The notes beneath the pieces are model-generated. The model did not search any database. It was not told the DNA's origin and saw nothing but the letters and a program-made list of their open reading frames with translations. The position numbers and the translations under genes were made by a program. Of a stretch of 64,000 bases of DNA, positions 1-8,448 are shown one piece after another. The stretch spans positions 620,001 through 684,000 of the forward strand of contig CBDCVQ010000018.1 in the NCBI GenBank assembly GCA_965223165.1, given 5' to 3'. The stretch is from JABDMH01 sp965223165 (GTDB lineage Bacteria; Bacteroidota; Bacteroidia; Chitinophagales; Saprospiraceae). Position 1 is the first letter of the stretch; every line of letters starts with the position of its first letter.

Positions 1-605
1 GCGTAGAGCGAAGCCGCATAGTTGCCCGCCGTTTTGGCTTCTCCTACCCCACCTTTGGCGGCACGAATGTATTGGTCACTGGCCTTGAGCTTCACCGGCC
101 GGCTGTAGTAGGGAGCTACGGGCAACGTGAGAATGATGAACTGGTAGGTCTCAGAGGCTGCTACCCCCAGAAACTCATCCGTGGCAAACATGAAAGGCCG
201 CACGTACAGAGCGCTACCCTCCATATCGGGTATCCAATCTTTCTCCATACCCACTAGGGTTGACACGGCCTCTACAAATAGATCTTCTGGTACCGTTGGC
301 ATACACATGCGCTCTGCGGAAGCATTGAGGCGCTTGGCATGCATCAATGGACGAAAGAGGAGCGGCGTCCCATCTGCCGTTTTGGATGCCTTCATGCCCT
401 CAAAAATGGCTTGGCCATAATGCAGAGTCAGATTGGCCGGATGTACTTGCAGTTTATGCACGGCTTCGATACGGGCGTTGCGCCACTCGCCACCGCGATA
501 CTCCATAATAAACATATGGTCGGTGAAGACCCGACCAAAGGGAATGTTGTCCAGATCGACTTCAGGCAACCTGGAGTGCGGTGCGCGATCTATACTGATA
601 TTCAT
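1..605 (-). CDS. ilvE: Branched-chain amino acid aminotransferase (3'-truncated by window edge)
   Basis: This PLP enzyme transfers amino groups between leucine, isoleucine or valine and 2-oxoglutarate. The first 201 residues are visible, from an ATG at 605; the rest lies beyond position 1. The sequence contains LHYGQAIFEGMKA (about residues 61-73), YVRPFMFAT, and GGVGEAKTAGNYAASL, whose lysine (about residue 191) should be the PLP Schiff-base residue. These are typical of the fold-type IV branched-chain group rather than D-amino acid transaminase. The gene diverges from the next gene; a TAATTTTG -7-like element lies about 23 bp upstream of the start. Family assignment is firm; the missing C-terminus cannot be assessed. 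Confidence 0.93.
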   Translation of the reverse strand, partial: MNISIDRAPHSRLPEVDLDNIPFGRVFTDHMFIMEYRGGEWRNARIEAVHKLQVHPANLTLHYGQAIFEGMKASKTADGTPLLFRPLMHAKRLNASAERMCMPTVPEDLFVEAVSTLVGMEKDWIPDMEGSALYVRPFMFATDEFLGVAASETYQFIILTLPVAPYYSRPVKLKASDQYIRAAKGGVGEAKTAGNYAASLY

Positions 606-627
606 AGTACCTAGGTTTTAGAATCTT

Positions 628-635
628 CAAAATTA
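628..635 (-). promoter_or_regulatory. Possible -7 element of ilvE promoter
   Basis: Read on the minus strand this is TAATTTTG, which fits the Bacteroidota -7 consensus TAnnTTTG and would start transcription about 15 bases before the ilvE ATG. No TTG is present at the expected -33 spacing, so support is partial. Confidence 0.3.
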
Positions 636-693
636 GGTAATTTCGAGTCCCGATGTCGCACTGCCCTCAGATAATTTCCTCGCTGTACGAATA

Positions 694-1149
694 ATGGACA
701 CGCCCTTTACTGACCTGCCTTTCTACGAGATACCAAAAGACACGCTGCAAGTGCGGCACGGAACCCCAGATCGGCATTGCTGGATTGTCCTGGACTGGGC
801 GGAAGCCGAGCAGGAGCCGTACATGATGCTCCTCTCAAACATTACCAAGGCCCTGGGCTTGGATCTCCAGCGAGATGTGTACCTACTCACCCTGGACGGC
901 GACGCATCTGCCTACCTCTATCGCCATGAGACTGACACTGCACCTAGCTATGTGCTTAGTTTTGGCATAGCGCCCCAGCGCCTGGGTTTTGATATTCGTT
1001 CCTTGCTGTACACGCCTATATCCCTCCTTTCGGCCAAGCATCTATTCGTCGACAAGCTGGCGGACATTGCGCAAGATCAGTCACGCAAAAAGCAGCTGTG
1101 GACCACCTTGCAGCATTTGTTCAACGACCAGACCGCAGAGCATGGGTAG
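694..1149 (+). CDS. Uncharacterised 151-aa protein, co-transcribed with rdgB
   Basis: I do not recognise this protein with certainty. It is 151 residues, soluble, without signal peptide or membrane segment. It has a hydrophobic strand-rich middle (LLSNITKALGLDLQRDVYLL, then YVLSFGIAPQRLGFDI) and ends in LFVDKLADIAQDQSRKKQLW before an acidic tail. The arrangement 'leucine-rich helix, predicted strand, FG-x-x-P-x-x-LG, short helix, K-K-x-LW' resembles small conserved Bacteroidota proteins of unknown function, some likened to DNA polymerase III psi; that link is from memory and weak. The last 8 bases overlap the start of the rdgB-like gene, so the two are probably translationally coupled. Confidence 0.75.
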   Translation: MDTPFTDLPFYEIPKDTLQVRHGTPDRHCWIVLDWAEAEQEPYMMLLSNITKALGLDLQRDVYLLTLDGDASAYLYRHETDTAPSYVLSFGIAPQRLGFDIRSLLYTPISLLSAKHLFVDKLADIAQDQSRKKQLWTTLQHLFNDQTAEHG

Positions 1150-1738
1150 GCCGCTAGTTTTTGCCACTAGAAATCCGCATAAGATCTCAGAGGTCTCAGA
1201 GATGCTGGCAGCACATGATCAAGCATTGAGCGTCTGTTCGCTGGATGACATTGGTTGCTTGGAGGAACTGGCAGAGACTTCGGATACGATCCGGGGCAAT
1301 GCCCTGCAAAAGGCTGCCTATGTACATAAACACTATGGGGTAGATGTGTTTGCCGAGGACACGGGGCTGGAAGTCCTGGCCCTGAATAGCGAGCCGGGCG
1401 TGCAATCTGCCCGCTACGCCGGCCCGGCGCGAGATCCCGAAAAGAATATGGACCTACTGCTCTCACGCCTCCAGTCCAAGGACGATCGCAGAGCCAGATT
1501 TTTGACAGTGATCGCGCTGATACTGGCGGACGAAACCTACCTTTTTGAAGGGGTGGTCAACGGCGTGATTGTGCATGAGAGGCAAGGTCAAGGGGGATTC
1601 GGGTACGATCCTCTATTCCAGCCCGACGGCCATCGGGAGACCTTTGGTCAACTGAGCCCGGAGATCAAGAATAGCATCAGTCATCGATCTAGAGCCCTGG
1701 CCAAGATGCTGGCATTTCTGTCCCAGCGAGATCGCTGA
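1142..1738 (+). CDS. rdgB: Non-canonical purine NTP pyrophosphatase, RdgB/HAM1 family
   Basis: It hydrolyses dITP, ITP and XTP to the monophosphate plus pyrophosphate and so keeps deaminated purines out of DNA and RNA. The protein is 198 residues, normal for the family. Motifs run in order: FATRNPHK near residue 7 (nucleotide binding), ETSDTIRGNALQKA, AEDTGLEV (catalytic acidic patch), PGVQSARYAG, GGFGYDPLFQP and SHRSRAL near the C-terminus. The ATG at 1142 is chosen because the family starts directly before the ATRN motif; the open frame extends upstream only as read-through of the overlapping gene. No clear terminator follows; the gene is convergent with the prenyltransferase. Confidence 0.95.
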   Translation: MGRPLVFATRNPHKISEVSEMLAAHDQALSVCSLDDIGCLEELAETSDTIRGNALQKAAYVHKHYGVDVFAEDTGLEVLALNSEPGVQSARYAGPARDPEKNMDLLLSRLQSKDDRRARFLTVIALILADETYLFEGVVNGVIVHERQGQGGFGYDPLFQPDGHRETFGQLSPEIKNSISHRSRALAKMLAFLSQRDR

Positions 1739-1936
1739 TGAAAGTAGCTACTGTACCCACAACCATGCGGGTAAAGGCAAGTACGAATCATTCGAGTTGG
1801 CAATGGTAAGAGATTGCGAGTCAGCAAGCTGCTGCTTCCAGTCATCGGCCCGGAAATCGGAATAAGGCAACCCCCATGCGATCTCGTCTCCCGACCAGAT
1901 GAACCGTAACCTGAGATATGATATCGATCTCCCAGC

Positions 1937-2800
1937 TCAAATCCAAAGATCGAGAATAGCCAGGGAGCCAAAAATCAGGCTGGCGATCCCATTGGTCGTA
2001 AAAAAGGCGAGATTGACCCTTTCCAGCCGATCAGCCTGCACTACCGTATGCTGGTAAAATAACAGTCCCACGAAAAGACCCGTAGCGGTGCTGAACATCC
2101 AACTGAGGCCCTCAAATCGCTCAGCCGCGTAACGCAGCGCCACGATCATCAACGCTGCGCAGGCAAGATGCAGCAGGCGGGAGACCCAAAGAGCTTTGCG
2201 CTTGCCCAGGTAAGCCGGCACGGACTTCAGGTCCTGCTGCCGGTCAAAGGTCTCGTCTTGGAGTGCATATATGATATCAAATCCTGCCACCCACAGGAGT
2301 ACCGCGGCACCATATAATACTGGGATCAGATCAAATCGGCCCGTCACAGCCAGATAACTACCTATCGGCGCCAGCGCCAGGCCCAGGCCCAAGACCATGT
2401 GGCAAAGTGCGGTATAGCGCTTCGTATAGCTATAGCCCAATATGATCAGCAGTGCTATTGGTGAGAGGTAAAAACAGAGCGGATTGATCGTAAAGGTCAC
2501 CGCAATGAAGAGCAGTACGTTTAGCGCAACGAAGAAGCGCGCTTGACGAAGACTGATGACACCGGCGGGTATTTCTCGCTGCTGTGTACGTGGATTCAGG
2601 GCATCGATCTTGTGGTCTACCAATCGGTTGAATGCCATGGCCGCACTGCGTGCGAGCACCATACAAGCTACTACCTTGATCAGGAGCCAACCGTAGGGCA
2701 CATCACCGATCGATTTGACTCCGAGAAAGAAGCCAAAGAGTGCAAAAGGCAAGGCAAAGATGGTGTGGCTAAACTTGACTAGGGAGAGGTAGTTTCTCAT
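1937..2800 (-). CDS. UbiA-family prenyltransferase (MqnP/UbiA-like)
   Basis: This integral membrane enzyme (about 287 residues, eight or nine hydrophobic helices) attaches a polyprenyl chain to an aromatic acid. The first Asp-rich motif NRLVDHKIDALNPRTQQR lies at about residues 58-75, and the second, around ALQDETFDRQQDLKSVP, at about 185-200. Both are characteristic of the UbiA superfamily. Bacteroidota use menaquinone and many use the futalosine route, so MqnP is the most likely role; this is inference. The frame can be extended to a TTG at 2827, but the ATG at 2800 directly before RNYLSLVKFSHTIF matches the family N-terminus better. The gene lies downstream of the DUF1573 gene, separated by a terminator. 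Confidence 0.9.
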   Translation of the reverse strand: MRNYLSLVKFSHTIFALPFALFGFFLGVKSIGDVPYGWLLIKVVACMVLARSAAMAFNRLVDHKIDALNPRTQQREIPAGVISLRQARFFVALNVLLFIAVTFTINPLCFYLSPIALLIILGYSYTKRYTALCHMVLGLGLALAPIGSYLAVTGRFDLIPVLYGAAVLLWVAGFDIIYALQDETFDRQQDLKSVPAYLGKRKALWVSRLLHLACAALMIVALRYAAERFEGLSWMFSTATGLFVGLLFYQHTVVQADRLERVNLAFFTTNGIASLIFGSLAILDLWI

Positions 2801-2848
2801 GGGTTCAAACGCATGGCTCAGTGGCAAATGACTCCGCGTCCTCGAACG

Positions 2849-2882
2849 AAAAAAGCCTGCATCCTATCCGGGTACAGGCTTT
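2849..2882 (-). terminator. Rho-independent terminator of the DUF1573 gene
   Basis: On the minus strand AAAGCCTG and CAGGCTTT form an 8-bp stem around a 15-base loop, followed by a run of T. It lies 25 bp after the DUF1573 stop codon and separates that gene from the prenyltransferase. Confidence 0.75.
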
Positions 2883-2907
2883 AATATATCTTGTTACTAA
2901 GAGATGA

Positions 2908-3432
2908 TCAGCTAGCCTCGTCGGGCTTCTGAATGTCTCCGGTAATCGTCAAGATCTTCTGGGCGGGCTCCGTATTGGCAGTGACCGTCACCGTTTTGGT
3001 CTGCTTTCCGCTCTTGCCTTTGGAGTCAAACTCTACATGGATTTCGCCTTCATCTCCTGGTGCTATCGGCTCACGCGTCCATTTGGGTGTGGTGCAACCA
3101 CAGCTGGGCTTGACGTTGCTCAGCACCAGCGGCTCACTACCCGTATTCTTAAACTTAAATACATGGGCGACCTTTTCACCCTGCTCGATCACACCGTAGT
3201 CGTGCTTGGTCTCGTAGAAATCCACGGTGGTAAGGGGACCGACTGGCTCGGCATCGGCAGCTGGTGTAGGCACCGTATTGTCAGCGGCAGCCGTCGGCGT
3301 CGGGCTAGGATTCTCCAGAGATGCTCTTGCTTCCTCTTTGGCGGCATCTTTGGACTCACTCTGGCAGCTTGCCAAGAATAGTCCCATGGCGGCGACGAAC
3401 AGATAAGCGAAGGGCAATCGAAGATGTTTCAT
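2908..3432 (-). CDS. DUF1573 lipoprotein
   Basis: A 174-residue exported lipoprotein of unknown function. The N-terminus is a lipoprotein signal peptide (basic MKHLR, hydrophobic core, lipobox LASC with Cys near residue 23), followed by a low-complexity Ala/Pro/Thr-rich linker to about residue 68. The C-terminal part is a DUF1573 Ig-like domain with the hallmark HDYGVIEQGEKVAHVFKFKN and the Cys pair in SNVKPSCGCTTPKW. DUF1573 proteins are abundant in Bacteroidota, in the envelope; the molecular role is not established. It is a single-gene unit with a possible -7 element upstream and a terminator downstream. Confidence 0.9.
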   Translation of the reverse strand: MKHLRLPFAYLFVAAMGLFLASCQSESKDAAKEEARASLENPSPTPTAAADNTVPTPAADAEPVGPLTTVDFYETKHDYGVIEQGEKVAHVFKFKNTGSEPLVLSNVKPSCGCTTPKWTREPIAPGDEGEIHVEFDSKGKSGKQTKTVTVTANTEPAQKILTITGDIQKPDEAS

Positions 3433-3454
3433 TACTGTTATTTTTAATTTATCA

Positions 3455-3462
3455 CAAAAATA
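3455..3462 (-). promoter_or_regulatory. Possible -7 element of the DUF1573 promoter
   Basis: The minus strand reads TATTTTTG, matching TAnnTTTG, with the expected start about 16 bases before the DUF1573 ATG. At the -33 position there is TTT rather than TTG (spacer 21), so the match is imperfect. Confidence 0.35.
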
Positions 3463-3541
3463 GGTGATTTCAACCAGTATTTAAAAGTCCTTGGTCCCAT
3501 TTTATTGCCCTCCAGCGCTTGATTTTGGCCGGTTTGGTCAA

Positions 3542-5161
3542 TCATTTGGAGCAAAAAGCCAAAAAGTCCTCGGCTGGGAGTGCATTGAGGCATGCTTCCC
3601 TGGGCAACCATCCTTTCCTTGCAATGATCACGCCAAAGTCAATGTAGTCGATCGCCTCTCGCGCATGTGCATCGGGGTTGATGCAGATCTTCACTCCACG
3701 TTCGACAGCCAGGGGTATCCACTGCCAATCCAGATCGAGCCGATAAGGGCTCGCATTGAGTTCGATGGCCACTTGGTTGGCTGCGCACGCATCGATGACC
3801 TTGGCCATATCGAGCGGATACCCGTCCCGCCCCAGCAGCAGTCGGCCGGTGGGGTGCCCGAGAATATTGGTGTGTGGGTGTTCTATCGCCTTGATCGTCC
3901 GGGCCGTCGCCTTGGCCTCATCCATCTTGATGGTGGTATGGATCGATGAGATCACAAACTCAAATCCCGCCCTGAATTCATCCGAGTAGTCCAAATCACC
4001 GTTTGCCAAAATGTCGCATTCGATGCCCTTCAGTATGCGGAAGTCTTTGTTGGCGCGGTTGATTTGATCCACCTCCTCCCATTGGGCGACCACGTCCTCC
4101 TCGGTCGCCCCATTGGCGTAGACCGCAATCTGAGAGTGGTCGGTAATACCCAGATAACGATAACCCTGCTCCTGGGCATAGTTACCCATCTCCTCCAAGG
4201 TATTGACCCCATCACTATAGGTACTATGCGTATGGATGACACCGAGTATGGCATCCCGGTCCACCAGTGCCGCTGGTGATCTACTGACCTCCGTGGCCAG
4301 CTCTCTGCATTCCGGTGGGATGTAGGGCAAGTCCAACTGGCCAAAGATCTGTGCTTCCGTCTCCCCAGCCTCCTCCGAGGCCCGGCTCACCAAGGCGCTG
4401 GGTCCGGTGGTCTCCCACCATCGTCGTTCAAACTGAGCCTCCACACTGACATAAAATACAATGGGAAACGAACCGTACACACCCGTGACGATATCCGGCT
4501 TCACCTCTAGGACCTCCAAGTCATCCCATTCTTCCCAGCTGGGTGCGCGATCGGGACAGGCGACGAGGTACTCCAAGCAATCGAGTATAGGCGACATCCG
4601 CCGAAGTGCTCCGGTGTACTCCGCTCTACCAACCTGTGCATTAGCCTGCAGCTTTACCAGCAGCTCCTCGGCAGGCTCGGCAGCATGCACAAAAAGAAAA
4701 TTCGACTGGTTTTTTAAGAAGAACTCTAGCTGTTTTTTGATCTCTCCCTGGGTTTTTGCCCCAAAGCCCTTTAACTCGATCAATCGGTTCTCCTGACAGG
4801 CATACAGCAGTTCGGTGGCGCTTTCCACGCCTAGTTCATCCCAAGCAGCTTTTATCTTTTTTGCCCCCAGTCCCTTGATCAGCACCATCTCCTGTATGCC
4901 CCGGGGTGTCATGTCTTTGTACCGCTCCAGGGTCCGCATTTTGCCGCCCGTCAATAGCTCCTGTATCTTACCACTGATGGCCTTGCCCACGCCTGGGAGG
5001 GACTTGATCTCCGCTTCTGCCATCTCAGATAGGGGGGTACCCAGCTTGGACAGGAGTCCATTGGCCTTTTGATAGGATCGAATCTTATACGGATTCTCGC
5101 CGTGAAGCTCCATCAGCTTGGCCAGCAGATGGAAAGCAGCCGCAATTTGCTTGTTGGTCAT
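3542..5161 (-). CDS. polX: PolX-family protein: HhH/PolX-like N-terminus plus PHP domain, polymerase site degenerate
   Basis: Bacterial PolX joins a family-X DNA polymerase to a PHP-domain 3'-5' exonuclease or phosphatase for base-excision repair. This 539-residue protein has helix-hairpin-helix segments at about 51-66 (EIKSLPGVGKAISGKI), 92-105 and 128-142, then a palm-like stretch to about 250. From about 305 to the end there is a full PHP domain: HTHSTYSDG (H310, H312), ITDHS (D341, H342), KGIECD (E381), SSIH (H408), LGHPTG and NPDAH, all metal-ligand motifs. The polymerase signature is altered: the canonical GSxRRG...DID appears as TGALRRMSPILDCLEYLV, and the third catalytic Asp has no obvious equivalent. 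The PHP activity is probably retained while polymerisation is doubtful. Confidence 0.92.
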   Translation of the reverse strand: MTNKQIAAAFHLLAKLMELHGENPYKIRSYQKANGLLSKLGTPLSEMAEAEIKSLPGVGKAISGKIQELLTGGKMRTLERYKDMTPRGIQEMVLIKGLGAKKIKAAWDELGVESATELLYACQENRLIELKGFGAKTQGEIKKQLEFFLKNQSNFLFVHAAEPAEELLVKLQANAQVGRAEYTGALRRMSPILDCLEYLVACPDRAPSWEEWDDLEVLEVKPDIVTGVYGSFPIVFYVSVEAQFERRWWETTGPSALVSRASEEAGETEAQIFGQLDLPYIPPECRELATEVSRSPAALVDRDAILGVIHTHSTYSDGVNTLEEMGNYAQEQGYRYLGITDHSQIAVYANGATEEDVVAQWEEVDQINRANKDFRILKGIECDILANGDLDYSDEFRAGFEFVISSIHTTIKMDEAKATARTIKAIEHPHTNILGHPTGRLLLGRDGYPLDMAKVIDACAANQVAIELNASPYRLDLDWQWIPLAVERGVKICINPDAHAREAIDYIDFGVIIARKGWLPREACLNALPAEDFLAFCSK

Positions 5162-5262
5162 GCTATGTTTTTGCCACTTAGATAAGTGCAGCGCTCAGGC
5201 CACCTGGTCCTGCACATGGGCGATGCTAGATCCTTAGCGGCCAAGGATGGGTAGTCGTTGGC

Positions 5263-6192
5263 TCACTCACCCGCATTAAGGGGATCATCAAATTTATTAA
5301 AGATCCGGTCAAACGGTCCGATGGAATCACAAAAGAAATAGCCCTCCTGATTGAGCGAGGAATGCAAAACAAACATCTCTTCTGCGTCCAATGACTGATA
5401 GAGATTGACCTCGATGGGTCCACTCATATTGTTGCCCTCGATCATCAGCGTTTTAAGTCGAGCACCCACATCCGTATTCACATCCGCAAAATCTTGACCG
5501 GAAACGGAACTGAGGGTGTTGATATATTTGACCATTTCCGCAGAATCAATCGGATTCCCAGTCTGATCCTGCCAATGGTTATCAATTTTGCTGTACGCCC
5601 GCTCACCCCGCTCGTCTTGCAGGGTGATGCGGGTCACATCGTCCTTGGCAAAAGAGACCAGCGTCTTGTCACGGAAATTGTCAAACTTTTGGGAAAGGCT
5701 CATACTGAGAAAACCTTCCGCGGAGTATACTTCGTCCTCTTCGGTGGCGCGAAAATAAGAGACTCCACTACGGGTGGCTTGATTGAAATTAAATCTTCCG
5801 ACCATGATATCACCGAGCGACTTACTCCCATCCAATAATTGGATACGGGTGGCCAACGAGTCGTTGACACTGTAGTCAGCCCAACGGTCTGGATTTTTGG
5901 ATACCACACGCTCTGCTTTGATAGACAGAACATTGGCCAGCAGATTTGTCACGCTGCTTCGAGTAGCCTCAAATTGCTTTCCGTCCTGCTCCACTGTCCA
6001 GTCACTGCTCGTACGTTTCAGCGAAAAAGCAGTCCCCTCCGGAGGGTGTATGATAATTTCATTAACGCTTGCGGTATCCACGGAGATGACCTCCGGGTCA
6101 AAGCTCCTTTCTTTATTGCCAGAAAACAACTTGAGCAATAGATATATCGCCAATAAAGCCCCAAATGCAATGCCCAGCGTCTTGTTATTCAT
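5263..6192 (-). CDS. DUF4340 domain protein of the gldAFG operon
   Basis: A 309-residue protein with one N-terminal membrane helix (about residues 7-24, LGIAFGALLAIYLLLKLF) and a large periplasmic part typical of DUF4340: a repeated pattern of short beta-strand segments such as VNEIIIHPP, DWTVEQDG and VTRITLQDERG. It is the last gene of the operon, 45 bp after the gldG-like gene. DUF4340 genes commonly follow ABC-2 permease/GldG-like pairs, which suggests an extracytoplasmic partner of that transporter; the function is unknown. A small hairpin (ATCCTT/AAGGAT, 5230-5248) follows the gene but lacks a T tract. Confidence 0.85.
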   Translation of the reverse strand: MNNKTLGIAFGALLAIYLLLKLFSGNKERSFDPEVISVDTASVNEIIIHPPEGTAFSLKRTSSDWTVEQDGKQFEATRSSVTNLLANVLSIKAERVVSKNPDRWADYSVNDSLATRIQLLDGSKSLGDIMVGRFNFNQATRSGVSYFRATEEDEVYSAEGFLSMSLSQKFDNFRDKTLVSFAKDDVTRITLQDERGERAYSKIDNHWQDQTGNPIDSAEMVKYINTLSSVSGQDFADVNTDVGARLKTLMIEGNNMSGPIEVNLYQSLDAEEMFVLHSSLNQEGYFFCDSIGPFDRIFNKFDDPLNAGE

Positions 6193-6237
6193 TGGATTTA
6201 TTGATTCTTTTTACGAGAGTCATAACTGATTATCGAG

Positions 6238-7719
6238 CTACACCCACCGCTCCTGCATTCTTCTCAATCGCGTGTTTTTTCGTCGCTGTCCCCGGAGAAA
6301 TCCATATACTAGGATAAGCCCGATCGGCAGCAGGAAATTTAGATATTTTAATAACGAACGGCGACCATCTTCCAGATCTTCGATGGGACGGGAGGTCACC
6401 CCTTTGGTACGCAACTCGATCAAACCGGTGTCATCGGACAGCCAGTCGATACCGTTGACGAGCAAGCTCACGTTGTCCGGGTTTTGGCCGCGCTGGCCGC
6501 TGACCGGAAAATTACCATCGCTGACCAAGATGACCTTGCCCGCATTAGGCATTTCGAGGATGCCACCGATGGGGATATTGCTCTGGGGAAAATCCGCATC
6601 CGACCATTGCCGATTAACATCAAAGTACGTGGGCGCTTTCATCGAGCCTGCCTTGTCCGACGTGGTCACGATCGGAGTAAACTGCACGGTGCTGTCTCCC
6701 GTAAATCTCACCGGACTGGCAAACTCAAAGATTACCTGCTCCAGCCCCTCCGTAATCGGGTGCTCCGGAAATTTATTTACCAGTGGCAAAAAGGGGAAAC
6801 TCACCTGGGTATTAAATGTCAGAAATCCCGACCGCTGCTGCACGGTCACATTGCCACACGAGGCATCCGTGATAAAACTATCATCCACTTGTACGCCTTT
6901 GCTCGCTAGCCAACCGGTCAGGCCGACATCGGTAGCTGTACCTTGTGCCGTGGAAAGATCGCCCGTCACCCGGTCAAAGGCCAAAAATAGATTGCCGCCC
7001 CGGTTAATAAATTCATCCAGCTTGTCAAAATCCATAGGCTGCAGCGTATCCTTGGGCGCCACCATGACGGCAGTCTTAAACCGATTGTCAATCGAGGGCG
7101 TGGTCGTCAGGTCTACGGCCTCTACGTTGTACAAGATGCTAAGTGATTGCACTGCCTGCGAGAGATCCTGCATACCGGCCTCGCCGTGTCCCTGGATCAG
7201 GGCTACCGACGGCTTGTCCAGCACGGAGATCTTCTTAATGCCCGTGGTCAGGGCGTACTCCATCGCACCACCGGGCTGCACAAAGGGTATCACTTCTTGC
7301 TGCTCGCCCATCTTGATGACCGCACCCAGAAATGCCTTCTGCTGTTTCACCTGATCCTTTTCGCGCACATTGATCATCACCGGTGAGATCCCATTCTGCA
7401 TGGCTTCCTGCTCGACGGTCTCATCCTCATTGGGGTTGACAAATTCGTAGTCCAGATTGCCTTTTGAAATATTGGAGTATTCCACCAACATCTCCTGAAA
7501 GTCTCTCTTGGTCTTGGCAACATTGGGAGGTAGGTCCTTTGAAAAATAGGCCTTCACCGTGACCGGGTCTTCCAGGTTCTTCAAGATATCTTTGGTGGCT
7601 TTGCTCAGGGTATACTGCCGGCCTTGCGTCAAATCCAATCGGAAAAACAGCTGCTTGGAGAGCACATTTACCAGCAAGACGATGCCAGCGATCAATAAGA
7701 CGGAGGTTGTATTCTTCAT
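6238..7719 (-). CDS. gldG: GldG-like ABC transporter auxiliary protein
   Basis: A 493-residue protein resembling GldG, the auxiliary component of the GldAFG ABC system needed for gliding in Flavobacterium. One membrane helix lies at residues 5-24, a second at about 465-482 (LNFLLPIGLILVYGFL), and the periplasmic body between them has the 'ABC-type uncharacterised transport system' fold: LSKATKDILKNLEDPVTVKAYF, SVALIQGHGEAG and FINRGGNLFLAFD. It starts 3 bp after the gldF-like stop, indicating a tight operon. In organisms that do not glide these genes still occur, so an actual role in motility is inference; the secreted T9SS substrates in this window make gliding-type surface machinery plausible. 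Confidence 0.85.
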   Translation of the reverse strand: MKNTTSVLLIAGIVLLVNVLSKQLFFRLDLTQGRQYTLSKATKDILKNLEDPVTVKAYFSKDLPPNVAKTKRDFQEMLVEYSNISKGNLDYEFVNPNEDETVEQEAMQNGISPVMINVREKDQVKQQKAFLGAVIKMGEQQEVIPFVQPGGAMEYALTTGIKKISVLDKPSVALIQGHGEAGMQDLSQAVQSLSILYNVEAVDLTTTPSIDNRFKTAVMVAPKDTLQPMDFDKLDEFINRGGNLFLAFDRVTGDLSTAQGTATDVGLTGWLASKGVQVDDSFITDASCGNVTVQQRSGFLTFNTQVSFPFLPLVNKFPEHPITEGLEQVIFEFASPVRFTGDSTVQFTPIVTTSDKAGSMKAPTYFDVNRQWSDADFPQSNIPIGGILEMPNAGKVILVSDGNFPVSGQRGQNPDNVSLLVNGIDWLSDDTGLIELRTKGVTSRPIEDLEDGRRSLLKYLNFLLPIGLILVYGFLRGQRRKNTRLRRMQERWV

Positions 7720-7722
7720 ATC

Positions 7723-8439
7723 TTATTTTCTTTTGGAGATCATGTACTCGGACAGGAATATGCCGAAGAGCGTGATGGAGACAAAATAGATCAAATCCTT
7801 GGAGTCAATGACACCGCGACTGATCGAATCAAAATGGGTGGTCAAGCTCAGGGTATCCAATATTTCACTGATCCAGCCACTGGTGCTGCCGGCCATAATG
7901 CCAAAAAGAAAGTGAAAGAATATCCCAATCAAAAGAGCCAGCAAGAATGCCACAATTTGGTTACTGGTCAGACTGCTGGCAAAAATGCCAATACTGATGT
8001 AGACCGCACTCATCAACAATAATCCGAGATATCCGCTGATGGTAGCCCCGTGGTCAATCTCGCCGATACTGGCCACGGTAAAGTAATATGGCAGAGTAAA
8101 AGCCAGTGCGATGGCTACGAGCAGAAAACAAGCTAGCCACTTGCCGAGTACAAGCTGCCGATTATTGACGGATTTTGTCAATAAAAGCTCGATCGTTCCA
8201 GACCTCCTTTCTTCCGCCAGTTGGCGCATGGTAATGGCCGGAATAAAGAAGAAGAGGGTCCAGAAAGCCACGCCGAAAAAAACCTGTAAACTGGCCTCCT
8301 TGACAAAAAAGATATCACCTCCAAATAACCAGGTAAAGAATCCGCTGAAACCTAGAAAGGCCACCAGCATAATGTAGGCTACGAGTGAATCAAAAAATGA
8401 ATGCAGTTCCTTCTTTGCAATAATCCAAACAGGGCTCAT
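7723..8439 (-). CDS. gldF: ABC-2 type permease, GldF-like
   Basis: A 238-residue inner-membrane permease with six predicted helices. After a short cytosolic start (MSPVWIIAKKELHSFFDS) there is the conserved MRQLAEERRSGTIELLLTKSV segment, typical of the ABC-2 permease coupling region, then four further hydrophobic helices. It pairs with the ATPase encoded 9 bp upstream and the GldG-like protein 3 bp downstream. In the GldAFG model it forms the membrane channel; the substrate is unknown. Length and order match the family. Confidence 0.88.
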   Translation of the reverse strand: MSPVWIIAKKELHSFFDSLVAYIMLVAFLGFSGFFTWLFGGDIFFVKEASLQVFFGVAFWTLFFFIPAITMRQLAEERRSGTIELLLTKSVNNRQLVLGKWLACFLLVAIALAFTLPYYFTVASIGEIDHGATISGYLGLLLMSAVYISIGIFASSLTSNQIVAFLLALLIGIFFHFLFGIMAGSTSGWISEILDTLSLTTHFDSISRGVIDSKDLIYFVSITLFGIFLSEYMISKRK

Positions 8440-8448
8440 GTATCTATA

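Noticed and set aside
989..1141. Longer start for rdgB inside the preceding gene
   Set aside because: The extension has low-complexity Cys/Ser/Arg content typical of out-of-frame reading; the family begins at the ATRN motif right after ATG 1142.
1739..1936. Possible small gene or RNA between rdgB and the prenyltransferase
   Set aside because: No convincing start with coding pattern, no tRNA-like fold and no clear terminator could be seen.
6272..7354. Plus-strand open frame (360 codons) antisense to gldG
   Set aside because: The minus-strand gene is well supported by family motifs and operon context; the antisense peptide is Ser/Pro/Arg-rich without motif.
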